A stretch of 50,254 nt of DNA, from assembly GCA_934343915.1 (NCBI GenBank), contig CAKRIL010000023.1, positions 1 through 50,254 on the forward strand, given 5' to 3'. The stretch comes from an uncultured Lachnospiraceae bacterium (GTDB lineage: Bacteria > Bacillota > Clostridia > Lachnospirales > Lachnospiraceae). Below are positions 32,087-40,523 of the stretch, piece after piece. Position 1 is the stretch's first letter, and the number at the start of each line of letters is the position of its first letter. The notes below the pieces were generated by a model. The model was not told the origin of the DNA, ran no database searches, and saw nothing but the letters and a program-made list of their open reading frames with translations. A program made the translations under genes and the position numbers.

Positions 32087-33052
32087 ATGTTTGACAAAAT
32101 ACCATTTATCAAAACCGAATCAAAAAGAAAGCTCTCCTCCAAACGGGCTTCTGAGGAAATTATTCAAAATAATGATTACAACCGCGCTGCTGTCGTAAAC
32201 GCTAATTTTTCCATATCTGGCAGTGTTGACAGCTTTCATAAGCCTCCCATCTCAGAATATGCTATGGAAAAGTTATTCTTTATGCAGGATTTTAACATCT
32301 TTCATTATAATAGCGGCTCTTTTACAGAGCGTTCATATTTCAACTCATTTCTTATCGCATATACCTATTCAGGGAGTGGAAAACTAACCTATCAGAATAG
32401 AACCTACACACTAAATGAGGGCGATGGGTTCTTCATTAACTGCATGGACTATCACCTCTACAAAGTAGAGGGTGTAAACTGGGATACCGGTATTCTGCAC
32501 ATCAACGGTCCTCTGTTGCCTGACTTTCATAAGCTTTTTATGCAATACGGAACTCCTCTCTTTCATGAACCAGCCACCGGAAAATTTCAGTCCTATCTCG
32601 AAAAGCTGTTAACCTTATACAACAAACCTGAACTGAACCGTGACTGGCAGGTTTCAACCTGTATTGACTGTATGCTCAATCACCTCATGCTGCTCAGCTG
32701 TAGCCAAGCAGCTATGAAAACGGAGCTTCCTGACAATATACGATATCTGCTTAAATACATGGAAAGTAATTTTGAGAAGCCACTGACCCTTGATTACTTG
32801 GCAGAATTTGCCAATATTACCAAGTATTATCTTTCAAGAGAGTTCAAAAAATATACCGGTTTTTCTCCCAATGATTACCTGATTACTCTTCGCATTGACC
32901 GTGCCAGACTGCTTTTGACAAGCACGACAATCCCGGCCTCCAAAATTGCTCACGAGGTTGGTATTCATGATATGAATAATTTTACAAACTTGTTCAAGAA
33001 GAAGACCGGAATGACACCGACGCAATATCGTAATTCCACTCTTCTATCTTAA
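32087..33052 (+). CDS. AraC-family transcriptional regulator of the glycoside locus
   Basis: The 321-residue protein has an N-terminal cupin sensor (SGSGKLTYQNRTYTLNEGDGFFI) and a C-terminal double helix-turn-helix (LDYLAEFANITKYYLSREFKKYTGFSPNDY; ASKIAHEVGIHDMNNFTNLFKKKTG). The ATG at 32087 has GAGAGG upstream. It is divergent from the esterase-GH3 operon and convergent with the serine hydrolase operon, so it most likely activates both on sensing a sugar released by them. Confidence 0.93.
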   Translation: MFDKIPFIKTESKRKLSSKRASEEIIQNNDYNRAAVVNANFSISGSVDSFHKPPISEYAMEKLFFMQDFNIFHYNSGSFTERSYFNSFLIAYTYSGSGKLTYQNRTYTLNEGDGFFINCMDYHLYKVEGVNWDTGILHINGPLLPDFHKLFMQYGTPLFHEPATGKFQSYLEKLLTLYNKPELNRDWQVSTCIDCMLNHLMLLSCSQAAMKTELPDNIRYLLKYMESNFEKPLTLDYLAEFANITKYYLSREFKKYTGFSPNDYLITLRIDRARLLLTSTTIPASKIAHEVGIHDMNNFTNLFKKKTGMTPTQYRNSTLLS

Positions 33053-33063
33053 TTTCAATACTA

Positions 33064-34311
33064 TCATTTGCTCTTTTCTCCCCAAATTCCGAATACCAGT
33101 TTCTCTACTTCGGTACTGATATAGGAGCCGGAACCTCCAAGGTCTGCCCTGTTGGTTAAAAATACTGCTTCAATACCATCTCGGGGACTTATGAAAAAGT
33201 GAGTTCCAAAGGCACCACTCCAGCCATAAGTCCCCTCAGTTGCATGACTTCCTGCAGCCTTAGGGTTCTGTCTTATTTTTACACCGAGTCCCCATGTCAT
33301 ACCCGGCTCCGGCTCCAGATGCTTTCTGGCTCCCTCAGTCTGCATCAGAAGAACCGTTTCCGGTTTCAAGAACTGTATTTCCTTATGTTTTCCTTCCGCC
33401 GCAAGCATGGAAGCAAAGTTGTCATAATCCTCCAAAGTAGAGAAGATACCTCCGCTGCCTTCCTCGAACAACAGTTTTTTCTGTTTGAGAACACCTGGCA
33501 TATCCTTATCCGTCCCAGTTACATTAACCAGCATATTCTTCTTTCTTACATATACAGGAACCAGTCTTTTTTTCTGTTCCTCATTTAAGAAAAACGTGGT
33601 ATTCTCCATGTCTAAAGGCTTACAGATTTCGGTCTGAAGAAAATCCTCCAAACGCATTCCTGATACAATCTCTGTGATACGTCCCAGAATATCAAAGCCT
33701 GCCAGCGGTGAATAGCTTGTTCCTTCACCAGGTTGAAAATCAAGCGGGTAGTGGGTATAACGATCCACCCTCTCCGGTAAGGTTTTATCCTCTGCCTTCA
33801 TTTTAAGCATGGCAATAAGTCCCACTGCCCCCTGCTCCAAACCAGACGAATGGGACAATAAATCACGTATAGTAATTTTTCGATTCGCAGAAACCGTCTT
33901 TACCTTGTTCAGCTTAAACAGGGGAACCTGAAGCAGAATCCTTTTGGGATTCTTCATATCAATCACATACCTGTCATCTGCCGCCACCTGCATATCAGCG
34001 AATCCCGGAATGTATCTGTCGATTTCATCATCAATGGACAATTTACCCTGCTCCATCAGCTTAAGGATTCCAACTGCAGTGATACATTTTGTCATGGACA
34101 TCATACGAAAAATTGAATTCACATTACAGCTTCCCCATGTCTTTGTATAAACTACATTACCATATTGACGAACACTAAGAGCACCTGATGCCATCTCCTG
34201 ATGTTCTATTAATTCGGTCATATATTCATTTATATACCGCTTGTCCGCATCTGGGGACATCAATTCAATATTTGAAACATCAGTTTCAGACTTTTTATTC
34301 TGAACATTCAT
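33064..34311 (-). CDS. Serine hydrolase of the beta-lactamase/esterase (class C) family
   Basis: About 415 residues with the SxxK motif SMTK in MMSMTKCITAVG, the second-motif Tyr in SYSPLAGFDILG, and a late block around GTYGWSGAFGTHFFISPRDG. Such proteins are mostly esterases or peptidases rather than beta-lactamases. No signal peptide, unusual for a penicillin-binding relative, which favours an intracellular esterase. The ATG at 34311 has GGAG nine bases upstream; the longer ATG at 34326 is possible. It lies last in the transporter-tannase-rhamnosidase operon, so it probably deacylates the same substrates. Confidence 0.85.
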   Translation of the reverse strand: MNVQNKKSETDVSNIELMSPDADKRYINEYMTELIEHQEMASGALSVRQYGNVVYTKTWGSCNVNSIFRMMSMTKCITAVGILKLMEQGKLSIDDEIDRYIPGFADMQVAADDRYVIDMKNPKRILLQVPLFKLNKVKTVSANRKITIRDLLSHSSGLEQGAVGLIAMLKMKAEDKTLPERVDRYTHYPLDFQPGEGTSYSPLAGFDILGRITEIVSGMRLEDFLQTEICKPLDMENTTFFLNEEQKKRLVPVYVRKKNMLVNVTGTDKDMPGVLKQKKLLFEEGSGGIFSTLEDYDNFASMLAAEGKHKEIQFLKPETVLLMQTEGARKHLEPEPGMTWGLGVKIRQNPKAAGSHATEGTYGWSGAFGTHFFISPRDGIEAVFLTNRADLGGSGSYISTEVEKLVFGIWGEKSK

Positions 34312-34364
34312 AGCAATATACTCCATCTTCCTTTATATTCTTCATACATTCACAGCAAATTTTG

Positions 34365-36959
34365 TTACTCAAGCAGATGTTTTCCGCTTCCCACTTCATG
34401 TACAGAGCCTTTCCAGAAAATTGTTGCCGTTGTATTACATGGTATAATTACCTCTAGCTGATTCCTGTTCCAATCAACAGATATGAGTCCTGCCTCACTC
34501 ATATAAGTTCTTCTGCACTCTGTCAATCCACACTCTGTATCCGGACGGATTATCAAGTGTTTGAAGCCGACTGTATCTGTATCGATTCCTGCCATTTGTC
34601 TGCACATGAACTCATCTACGCAGCCAAATGCATAATGATTAAAGCTGATATATCTTCCGTCCTTCTTCGCATCATCTGCATCCCAGCCTTCCCATATGGT
34701 TGTAGCGCCATGCTCCACCTCGTACAGCCAAGAAGGTCTCTTATTCTGCCAGAACAGCTTATAGGCAAGTTCCCTCTCCCCTAACTGAATCAGTACAGGG
34801 AGAAGATATGGTGTCGCAAGAAAGCCTGTATCAAGACAATCTCCATGCTCATGTACAAGGTGAACGAGTCTTTCTTTATAGGAAGCCATTAGCTCCTTAG
34901 GCACAAGGTCAAATGCGAAGGCAAGAACATAGGCACCCATTAGATATTCCGGCAAGGCATTTCTTTTTATTATTCCCTCCTGAATGGCTTCCTTCATAAG
35001 CTGAGATAGTCTGCGGTAATAGTCTGTATCCTCTTTTTTCCCCAGGACCTCACTGATTTCAGCTATTTTGCTAATAGTCATATATCCAAAAAATGGTGCA
35101 ATATAGCACGCAGACTCCTCACAAACTGCATATGGATTATGAATATCCTGATTAGGCCGGCTCGGTACAAGCCATTCTCCAAAATGGAAACCTGTGTTCC
35201 ACAGATATTTATCATATTTCACAGGAATATCTGCCGTGCCACGTTTTGTCGCTGCAGTTTTCACAATATAATCTGCCCATTTCTTCATTGCTTCATAATT
35301 TTCTGACAGAACTGATTTGTTTCCCGTTGAAAGGTACATATCATAAGGTACCCACACAATTGCATCACTCCAACCGGCTACACCTGTAATCTCGTCATCT
35401 CCAAAAGTCTTACACACTGCCTTTAACATGCCATCATACAGTTGCATATAAGGAGAAACAATCATAACTGTTCCGTTGTCTGTCTGATCTGCTCTCACGG
35501 AATTCAGCCAGCTTCTGAGGAATGGTGTCATATTTTCATTTAGAAGTGCTGTTTTTGCATAAATCAAAATATCTCCCGTCCAGCCCGCCTTCTCTCTGGA
35601 GGGGCAGTCTGTTGGCACAGACATCATATTGCTGTACTGTGACCAGCGTATATTTTCATACAGTCGGTTTACTCTTTCATCCGAGGTTTCAAAACTGCCT
35701 GCATTATCCTTTTTTGTTGTAAGCAGTACTGCTGTGAAGTCTTCCTTCCTTACCTCCTTTAATCCTGTCACGCGAATATAACGGAAACCATGGAAAGTAA
35801 ATATTGCTTCATGCTCTATAGGTTTTCCATTGGATACAACCGTATCCTTCTGCGGAGCAAACATGGTATTAATGTAATTTCCATCCTCACTAAGGACTTC
35901 AAAATATTCCATGACAACCTCTCGCCCTGCCGGCACATCAATATGTACTCTCGCACGGCCACACATCACTTGACCAAAATCAACGATCTGTTCCCCTGCT
36001 GGACTTTGCAATACTCCTGTTGCCGGAGTCAGCTTTGCAGCAATGATTGGCTCCATCGGCTGTGCACGCAACATATCATATCCATAATCCTTCACAAGAA
36101 CCGGAAAAGTTTTCTGCTCTCCCATAGTAAAATCCTGTTTTTCTCCCTGATAAAGGTCAGAATAGACAATCTGACTTAATCTGCATGTATCGTTTCCATC
36201 ACTGGCAAAGTGTTCTTTTTCACCATCTTCATAGATTACCTCCAGCTGAATTAAGCAGGAGGGTTCCTTATGTCTGTTCTTCATAACAGGACTTGCCTGT
36301 GCACTGAAATACCAGCCATCGGCAACAGTCATGGCAAGAAAATTTTCCCCACTACTGAGCAGTTTTGTTACATCGTAGGTCTGATAATACAGAATTCTGT
36401 CATATGGTGTGAATTCCGGTGCAAGCTCTCTCTCATCTGCTCTGGTTTTATTCACTTCAAGACGATACACTCCATGGCTTGTAGCATAAATCCTTGCCTT
36501 TTTTATCGGCTTATTGATGTTCACCTTCTTCTCAAAAATTACTGCAGGGTAAGCATTCCCAAACTTGTACTCATTCTGCGCCTTTCTTTCAAATGGGCAT
36601 TCAATCCACCTTGCTGTCCAGTCGGATATCTGGAGCATTCCCGTCTCAAATTTATTCTCACAACTGGCTGAGTTGCCAAAATTATCCCAAACCGTTACTT
36701 GAACACTGTATGTAGTCCGGGATTGAAAAGCTTCTCCCACGTATTCCACAAAAGCCTGTTCTCTTGAATGAACAATGCCGCTGTCCCACACGATTCTTTG
36801 CTGCTCCTCCTTCTTTCCAACCGGTAATTCACGGACAATAATTCTGTAGCTATCCTGTAATACATTTTTATCCTCACTCTCTATTTTCCATGAAAACTCC
36901 GGATTCCAGTCAATTACCGGTGTTGACATATGAGATATTTTAAGGTCATATACGTTCAT
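34365..36959 (-). CDS. Alpha-L-rhamnosidase, glycoside hydrolase family 78
   Basis: The 864-residue enzyme has the GH78 layout: beta domains up to about residue 400 (WTARWIECPF, the ATSHGVYRLEVNKTRADERELAPEFTPY carbohydrate-binding-like domain given here in part), then the (alpha/alpha)6 barrel with the catalytic signature TDCPSREKAGWTGD (general acid Glu) and a C-terminal beta domain. It inverts at terminal alpha-L-rhamnose of plant glycosides or pectin side chains. No signal peptide, so the substrate is imported. It starts four bases after the tannase-like gene. Confidence 0.93.
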   Translation of the reverse strand: MNVYDLKISHMSTPVIDWNPEFSWKIESEDKNVLQDSYRIIVRELPVGKKEEQQRIVWDSGIVHSREQAFVEYVGEAFQSRTTYSVQVTVWDNFGNSASCENKFETGMLQISDWTARWIECPFERKAQNEYKFGNAYPAVIFEKKVNINKPIKKARIYATSHGVYRLEVNKTRADERELAPEFTPYDRILYYQTYDVTKLLSSGENFLAMTVADGWYFSAQASPVMKNRHKEPSCLIQLEVIYEDGEKEHFASDGNDTCRLSQIVYSDLYQGEKQDFTMGEQKTFPVLVKDYGYDMLRAQPMEPIIAAKLTPATGVLQSPAGEQIVDFGQVMCGRARVHIDVPAGREVVMEYFEVLSEDGNYINTMFAPQKDTVVSNGKPIEHEAIFTFHGFRYIRVTGLKEVRKEDFTAVLLTTKKDNAGSFETSDERVNRLYENIRWSQYSNMMSVPTDCPSREKAGWTGDILIYAKTALLNENMTPFLRSWLNSVRADQTDNGTVMIVSPYMQLYDGMLKAVCKTFGDDEITGVAGWSDAIVWVPYDMYLSTGNKSVLSENYEAMKKWADYIVKTAATKRGTADIPVKYDKYLWNTGFHFGEWLVPSRPNQDIHNPYAVCEESACYIAPFFGYMTISKIAEISEVLGKKEDTDYYRRLSQLMKEAIQEGIIKRNALPEYLMGAYVLAFAFDLVPKELMASYKERLVHLVHEHGDCLDTGFLATPYLLPVLIQLGERELAYKLFWQNKRPSWLYEVEHGATTIWEGWDADDAKKDGRYISFNHYAFGCVDEFMCRQMAGIDTDTVGFKHLIIRPDTECGLTECRRTYMSEAGLISVDWNRNQLEVIIPCNTTATIFWKGSVHEVGSGKHLLE

Positions 36960-36963
36960 TCTA

Positions 36964-38544
36964 TCAATCCTTTCCTACATTTTTCTGATTTCGATAAGGG
37001 AATTGTATGCCTTCTTCTATCAGTTTTCCAGTTTTACGGTCCACCAGTACTTTTCTTAATTCCTCCGGCGCCTTACCGTTTTCCACCCAGTCCATAAGTG
37101 CCCGGATCCCCTCCACTTCCGGAATCCCCGGTCCGTTACCAAAACAATTTCCGTGATTATCTCCAGGGGTAATATACATTCGCAAAAAAGTATCCAGCTT
37201 TTCCTGAGAGCCAAAGTGCCTATATAGCTTTCTCCAATAATCCAGCGTTCCATCCACCGGAATCAAAGGATCATCCATTCCATGGTCAATCATTAATTTT
37301 CCGCCTGCATTCACAAATTCATCAATTTCAGGGTTGTCTCCAAGATTATCGGCAAACATCCGAAGTCCCTTCTCGTATAAATCAGAGAATTCCTTTCTAC
37401 CTAACTGGTCGAACCTGCCCTTAGGGTTGCCGGTAATCCATTTCATATATATTGGACCTAATGGAAAGGGTTTGACGCGCCTTCCAAACAATGGATAATA
37501 ATAGGTTCCAATCGGTATCACCTTCTGCCAGTTCTTGACTCCCGGCTTGAAGCCATACCAAAGAAAACTGCCGTCAGCCTTTTTTGGTCCTGCCATAATC
37601 TCATTCATCACAGCTGCATCCTGCTCAGTAATAACTCCCTTTTTGGTTTTCTCTCCTATACAGGCTCTTACATCAAATTCCGGTATCTCTTCCAGATGGT
37701 AATACTTCTTTGCCCCGCCGTTTGCCTTGTGAACGGCATCTATAAAATACTGGTTTTTCTCCGCAGAAAGGAAATGTCCATGCTCATTCATCACAACCTC
37801 TGCCCAGTATCCTCCCATAATAAACTTATGCCAGTTGATTGCAGGACAGGAAGCCCACACCCCATCATAATCATGTGGGTAGTTCTGCACCTCCATAAGA
37901 GACTGTCTTCCGCCGCCGGAACCGCCGTTCATATAGGAGTACTTCACCGGTCTGTCATGAAGAATCTCTGCAACTGCCTTACCAAATACCGTCATATTAT
38001 GCGTGCTTCGCAGCCGCCAGTTTTCATACAAATCTTGATTTAGCCGCCCCGTCTTCTGGTCTATCGTATAATCATTCCACCCCTGGATATTTCCTGCATA
38101 CATGGTTGCAGCCGTAAAGCCATTCATGACAGCCATCGGAACCGTCCAGCCCCGCTGCGTATTGTTCGGTACTGTAAGGTAATTTCTTCCTCCAATACCG
38201 GTACCTCCCCCGGCTGTTCCTGCAAACCTGTCGTTCCATGCAACAGGAGACCAGACAATCAACTGTTCCTCGAATTCTCCTGTCTTATGAAACACCTCTA
38301 CCTCTACATAATCAGGAAGTCCATGTATCGGTTTGCCAGCGCCAAAAATCCGTTCAAGCAAGCTTGCCTTTGCCTGATATTTTCCGGTACGGTTGCGAAT
38401 TACATTGATTTGCAGAAATTTTTCATCTGGAAATCTCGCTTCAAGTTCCTTTCGTATGTATTCGCCTGTTGCACGACTTTCTATGCCGTCTGTTTTCACA
38501 AGCTGTGATGTATCAAAAAAATAAATTTTTTCTCTCTCAAGCAT
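36964..38544 (-). CDS. Tannase/feruloyl-esterase family hydrolase
   Basis: A 526-residue esterase. The nucleophile motif GGSGGGRQSLMEVQNYPHDY matches the tannase/FaeB pattern (usually G-C-S-x-G-G-R), the acid lies in MIDHGMDDPLIPV, and the histidine in PGDNHGNCFGNGPG. The cysteine that normally precedes the serine is Gly here, so the usual cysteine bridge joining Ser and His regions is missing. The ATG at 38544, two bases after the transporter stop, has AGGGAG upstream. Enzymes of the family release gallate or ferulate; here it would act inside the cell on acylated plant glycosides. Confidence 0.8.
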   Translation of the reverse strand: MLEREKIYFFDTSQLVKTDGIESRATGEYIRKELEARFPDEKFLQINVIRNRTGKYQAKASLLERIFGAGKPIHGLPDYVEVEVFHKTGEFEEQLIVWSPVAWNDRFAGTAGGGTGIGGRNYLTVPNNTQRGWTVPMAVMNGFTAATMYAGNIQGWNDYTIDQKTGRLNQDLYENWRLRSTHNMTVFGKAVAEILHDRPVKYSYMNGGSGGGRQSLMEVQNYPHDYDGVWASCPAINWHKFIMGGYWAEVVMNEHGHFLSAEKNQYFIDAVHKANGGAKKYYHLEEIPEFDVRACIGEKTKKGVITEQDAAVMNEIMAGPKKADGSFLWYGFKPGVKNWQKVIPIGTYYYPLFGRRVKPFPLGPIYMKWITGNPKGRFDQLGRKEFSDLYEKGLRMFADNLGDNPEIDEFVNAGGKLMIDHGMDDPLIPVDGTLDYWRKLYRHFGSQEKLDTFLRMYITPGDNHGNCFGNGPGIPEVEGIRALMDWVENGKAPEELRKVLVDRKTGKLIEEGIQFPYRNQKNVGKD

Positions 38545-38545
38545 T

Positions 38546-40042
38546 TTATTTCTCCCTGTCAAAATGCCCCTTCACACCCGGGGCGTATTTTCCCGCTTCC
38601 AGATCAGACTGTACGTTCTTATAGAATTTGTCCAGGTCATACCTGGATACTGCTGCAAGTGCTACAAATTCAAGAACAATAGGAATATATACATAAATTG
38701 CTTTAAATCCCATAATTGCGCTGTCCGGTTGCACTGCAAGTCCGGCTACATATCCTGTTGCACTCATAATAGCCCCCATTACTACGGTTCCAAGGCTGTT
38801 ACCAACCTTACTACAGAAAGAGTTTGCTGCATTTCCCATACCGATCATGGAAAATCCATTCTTCCACTCTCCATAGGTGAGTACATCCTGAATAACTGAC
38901 GCAAATGCACAGCCTGCAATTCCATAGCCGATACCAGCCATCACTCCACCAATCAGGATTGTCTGTTTTGAAATATTGATTGCCATAACTACACCACCAA
39001 GAATTCGTATGGACAATCCCAAAACCACGGCATTTCGCTTACCCATTTTTACCAATAATACAAAGCCAAGAAGCATGGCAAGGAGCATGGAAATTGCATT
39101 TACGGATGAGGATACCTGATAAAACTTTACATCCTTCAGTACATATGTGCAGATAAGTGAAGCAACCGTAGATTCCAGTCCCATTAGAAAGCTGATGACA
39201 AAGCCTGCGATGATATCTATGACCCAGTATTTGTTGGTAAAAAGTGCTTTCATGGTTACCCAAAATGGTACATTCTGTTTCTTCTCCTGTGCAAGCTTCT
39301 GCTCTTTCCTTTGCTCCTCTGACAGTTCACCATCTGCTGTTCCTGTAGCACAGGCTCTGTTCTCGGCTACACGTTCTCTTGTTCCAAATACCAAAATCAG
39401 TTCACAGATTACATAAAAAACCATATAAACAAGAACTACCATAACCCAGCCACGCCTATCACCATATGCAGAATAACTTACATCACCACTGAAGCTGTGA
39501 AGCAGGGTGATAACCGTCGCATTTGCGATTACTGAGATTAAAACGGCTCCCATCATCTGAAGTCCGGCATTAATACCACGTGTCTTCTGGTCTGTTGTAA
39601 TCAGTCCATTTAATGTCATATAAGCAACATATACCATAGTATAGCATATGGTTGAAGCAAGATTATAGGTAATAAACATGTAGACCGCCTGCATAAGCTT
39701 AGGCATATTTATTGGCATAAGATAGATAGAAAACACAGCAATAACAGTAAATGGAATCATCCTGAGTATCCACACTCTGGCTTTTCCCATCCTGTGATGT
39801 GTTCTATCCAAAATTCTTCCTGCCAAAAGATCAGATAATCCATCCAACAGCTTGGAAATTCCGATTACAGATGATGCCAAAAGCGGATCCACTTTCAATA
39901 TTTCCGTATAAAATATAAGTATGAAACCCGCTGTAAACATATTTACTGCACTTGCACCGAAAGAACCAAAGAATCCATATGCCACCTTTTCTCCGACCCC
40001 TATGGTTGCATTGCTCGCCATATTTCTCACTTTTTTGCTCAT
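38546..40042 (-). CDS. GPH-family glycoside/hexuronide symporter
   Basis: A 498-residue membrane protein with about twelve segments and the GPH signature (GVGEKVAYGFFGSFGAS, SKLLDGLSDLLAGRILDRTHHRMGKARVW). These carriers import di- and small oligosaccharides or glycosides with Na+ or H+. First gene of the minus-strand operon with the tannase, rhamnosidase and serine hydrolase genes; a TATAAT-like element lies at 40087-40092. It is the intact transporter of the locus; a second one is broken at 28412. Confidence 0.9.
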   Translation of the reverse strand: MSKKVRNMASNATIGVGEKVAYGFFGSFGASAVNMFTAGFILIFYTEILKVDPLLASSVIGISKLLDGLSDLLAGRILDRTHHRMGKARVWILRMIPFTVIAVFSIYLMPINMPKLMQAVYMFITYNLASTICYTMVYVAYMTLNGLITTDQKTRGINAGLQMMGAVLISVIANATVITLLHSFSGDVSYSAYGDRRGWVMVVLVYMVFYVICELILVFGTRERVAENRACATGTADGELSEEQRKEQKLAQEKKQNVPFWVTMKALFTNKYWVIDIIAGFVISFLMGLESTVASLICTYVLKDVKFYQVSSSVNAISMLLAMLLGFVLLVKMGKRNAVVLGLSIRILGGVVMAINISKQTILIGGVMAGIGYGIAGCAFASVIQDVLTYGEWKNGFSMIGMGNAANSFCSKVGNSLGTVVMGAIMSATGYVAGLAVQPDSAIMGFKAIYVYIPIVLEFVALAAVSRYDLDKFYKNVQSDLEAGKYAPGVKGHFDREK

Positions 40043-40212
40043 GATATTAACCCTCCGTCTGTGATATCAGTTTATCTTTTATTATCATTATAAAGTTTTT
40101 ACGGATATTTACAGCATGATATCTTGCCCATCAATCATACAATCTTGCGGTTATTGTTAATACAGTTTATGCAAACAGGAAACCGAGTAGGAGGGATAAT
40201 TAAATAAATTTT

Positions 40213-40298
40213 CCCGACCTCTCAGTCGAGTAAGTAAGAGGAGTTTCACCCCAAACTTCTCACAGAACCGTATGTGAAAGTCTCCTTTCATACGGCTC
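40213..40298 (-). mobile_element. 3' remnant of a group II intron (domains V and VI)
   Basis: On the minus strand 40298-40265 is a 34-base hairpin starting GAGCCGTATG and ending CATACGGTTC, the invariant form of group II intron domain V. It is followed by a domain VI-like hairpin (AGTTT/AAACT) and CTTACTTACTCGACT, as in the 3' ends of clostridial introns. The reverse transcriptase and the 5' part are absent. The exact 3' boundary is uncertain. Confidence 0.7.
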
Positions 40299-40301
40299 TT
40301 A

Positions 40302-40442
40302 TCATTCAACTTCCACAAGGTCATATATGAAGTTCCAGTCAATCGCCTTATCAATCAGCCTTAAAAGATGGTCTTTAGGCACCAAATCATCCATACAAAA
40401 CATCTGAATCTGTTCTCTTTTTTTATCCGCATTTTCAGCAGT
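40302..40442 (-). pseudogene. N-terminal fragment of an IS1182-type transposase
   Basis: One minus-strand frame reads KKREQIQMFCMDDLVPKDHL and then LIDKAIDWNFIYDLVEVE before a stop, which is the conserved N-terminus of IS1182/IS5-like transposases. No start codon is in frame and the remaining several hundred residues are missing; the intron remnant begins directly after the stop. Confidence 0.75.
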
Positions 40443-40460
40443 TTAATTGTTTCAGAAATG

Positions 40461-40488
40461 AAAAAAATCCGAGGCAGGAGCCTCGGAC
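40461..40488 (-). terminator. Terminator of the AAA ATPase gene
   Basis: On the minus strand TCCGAGG and CCTCGGA form a 7-bp stem with a six-base loop, followed by seven T residues. Confidence 0.85.
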
Positions 40489-40523
40489 TTTGTCTACAAC
40501 ACAAAGCGATACTTTTCAAAATG

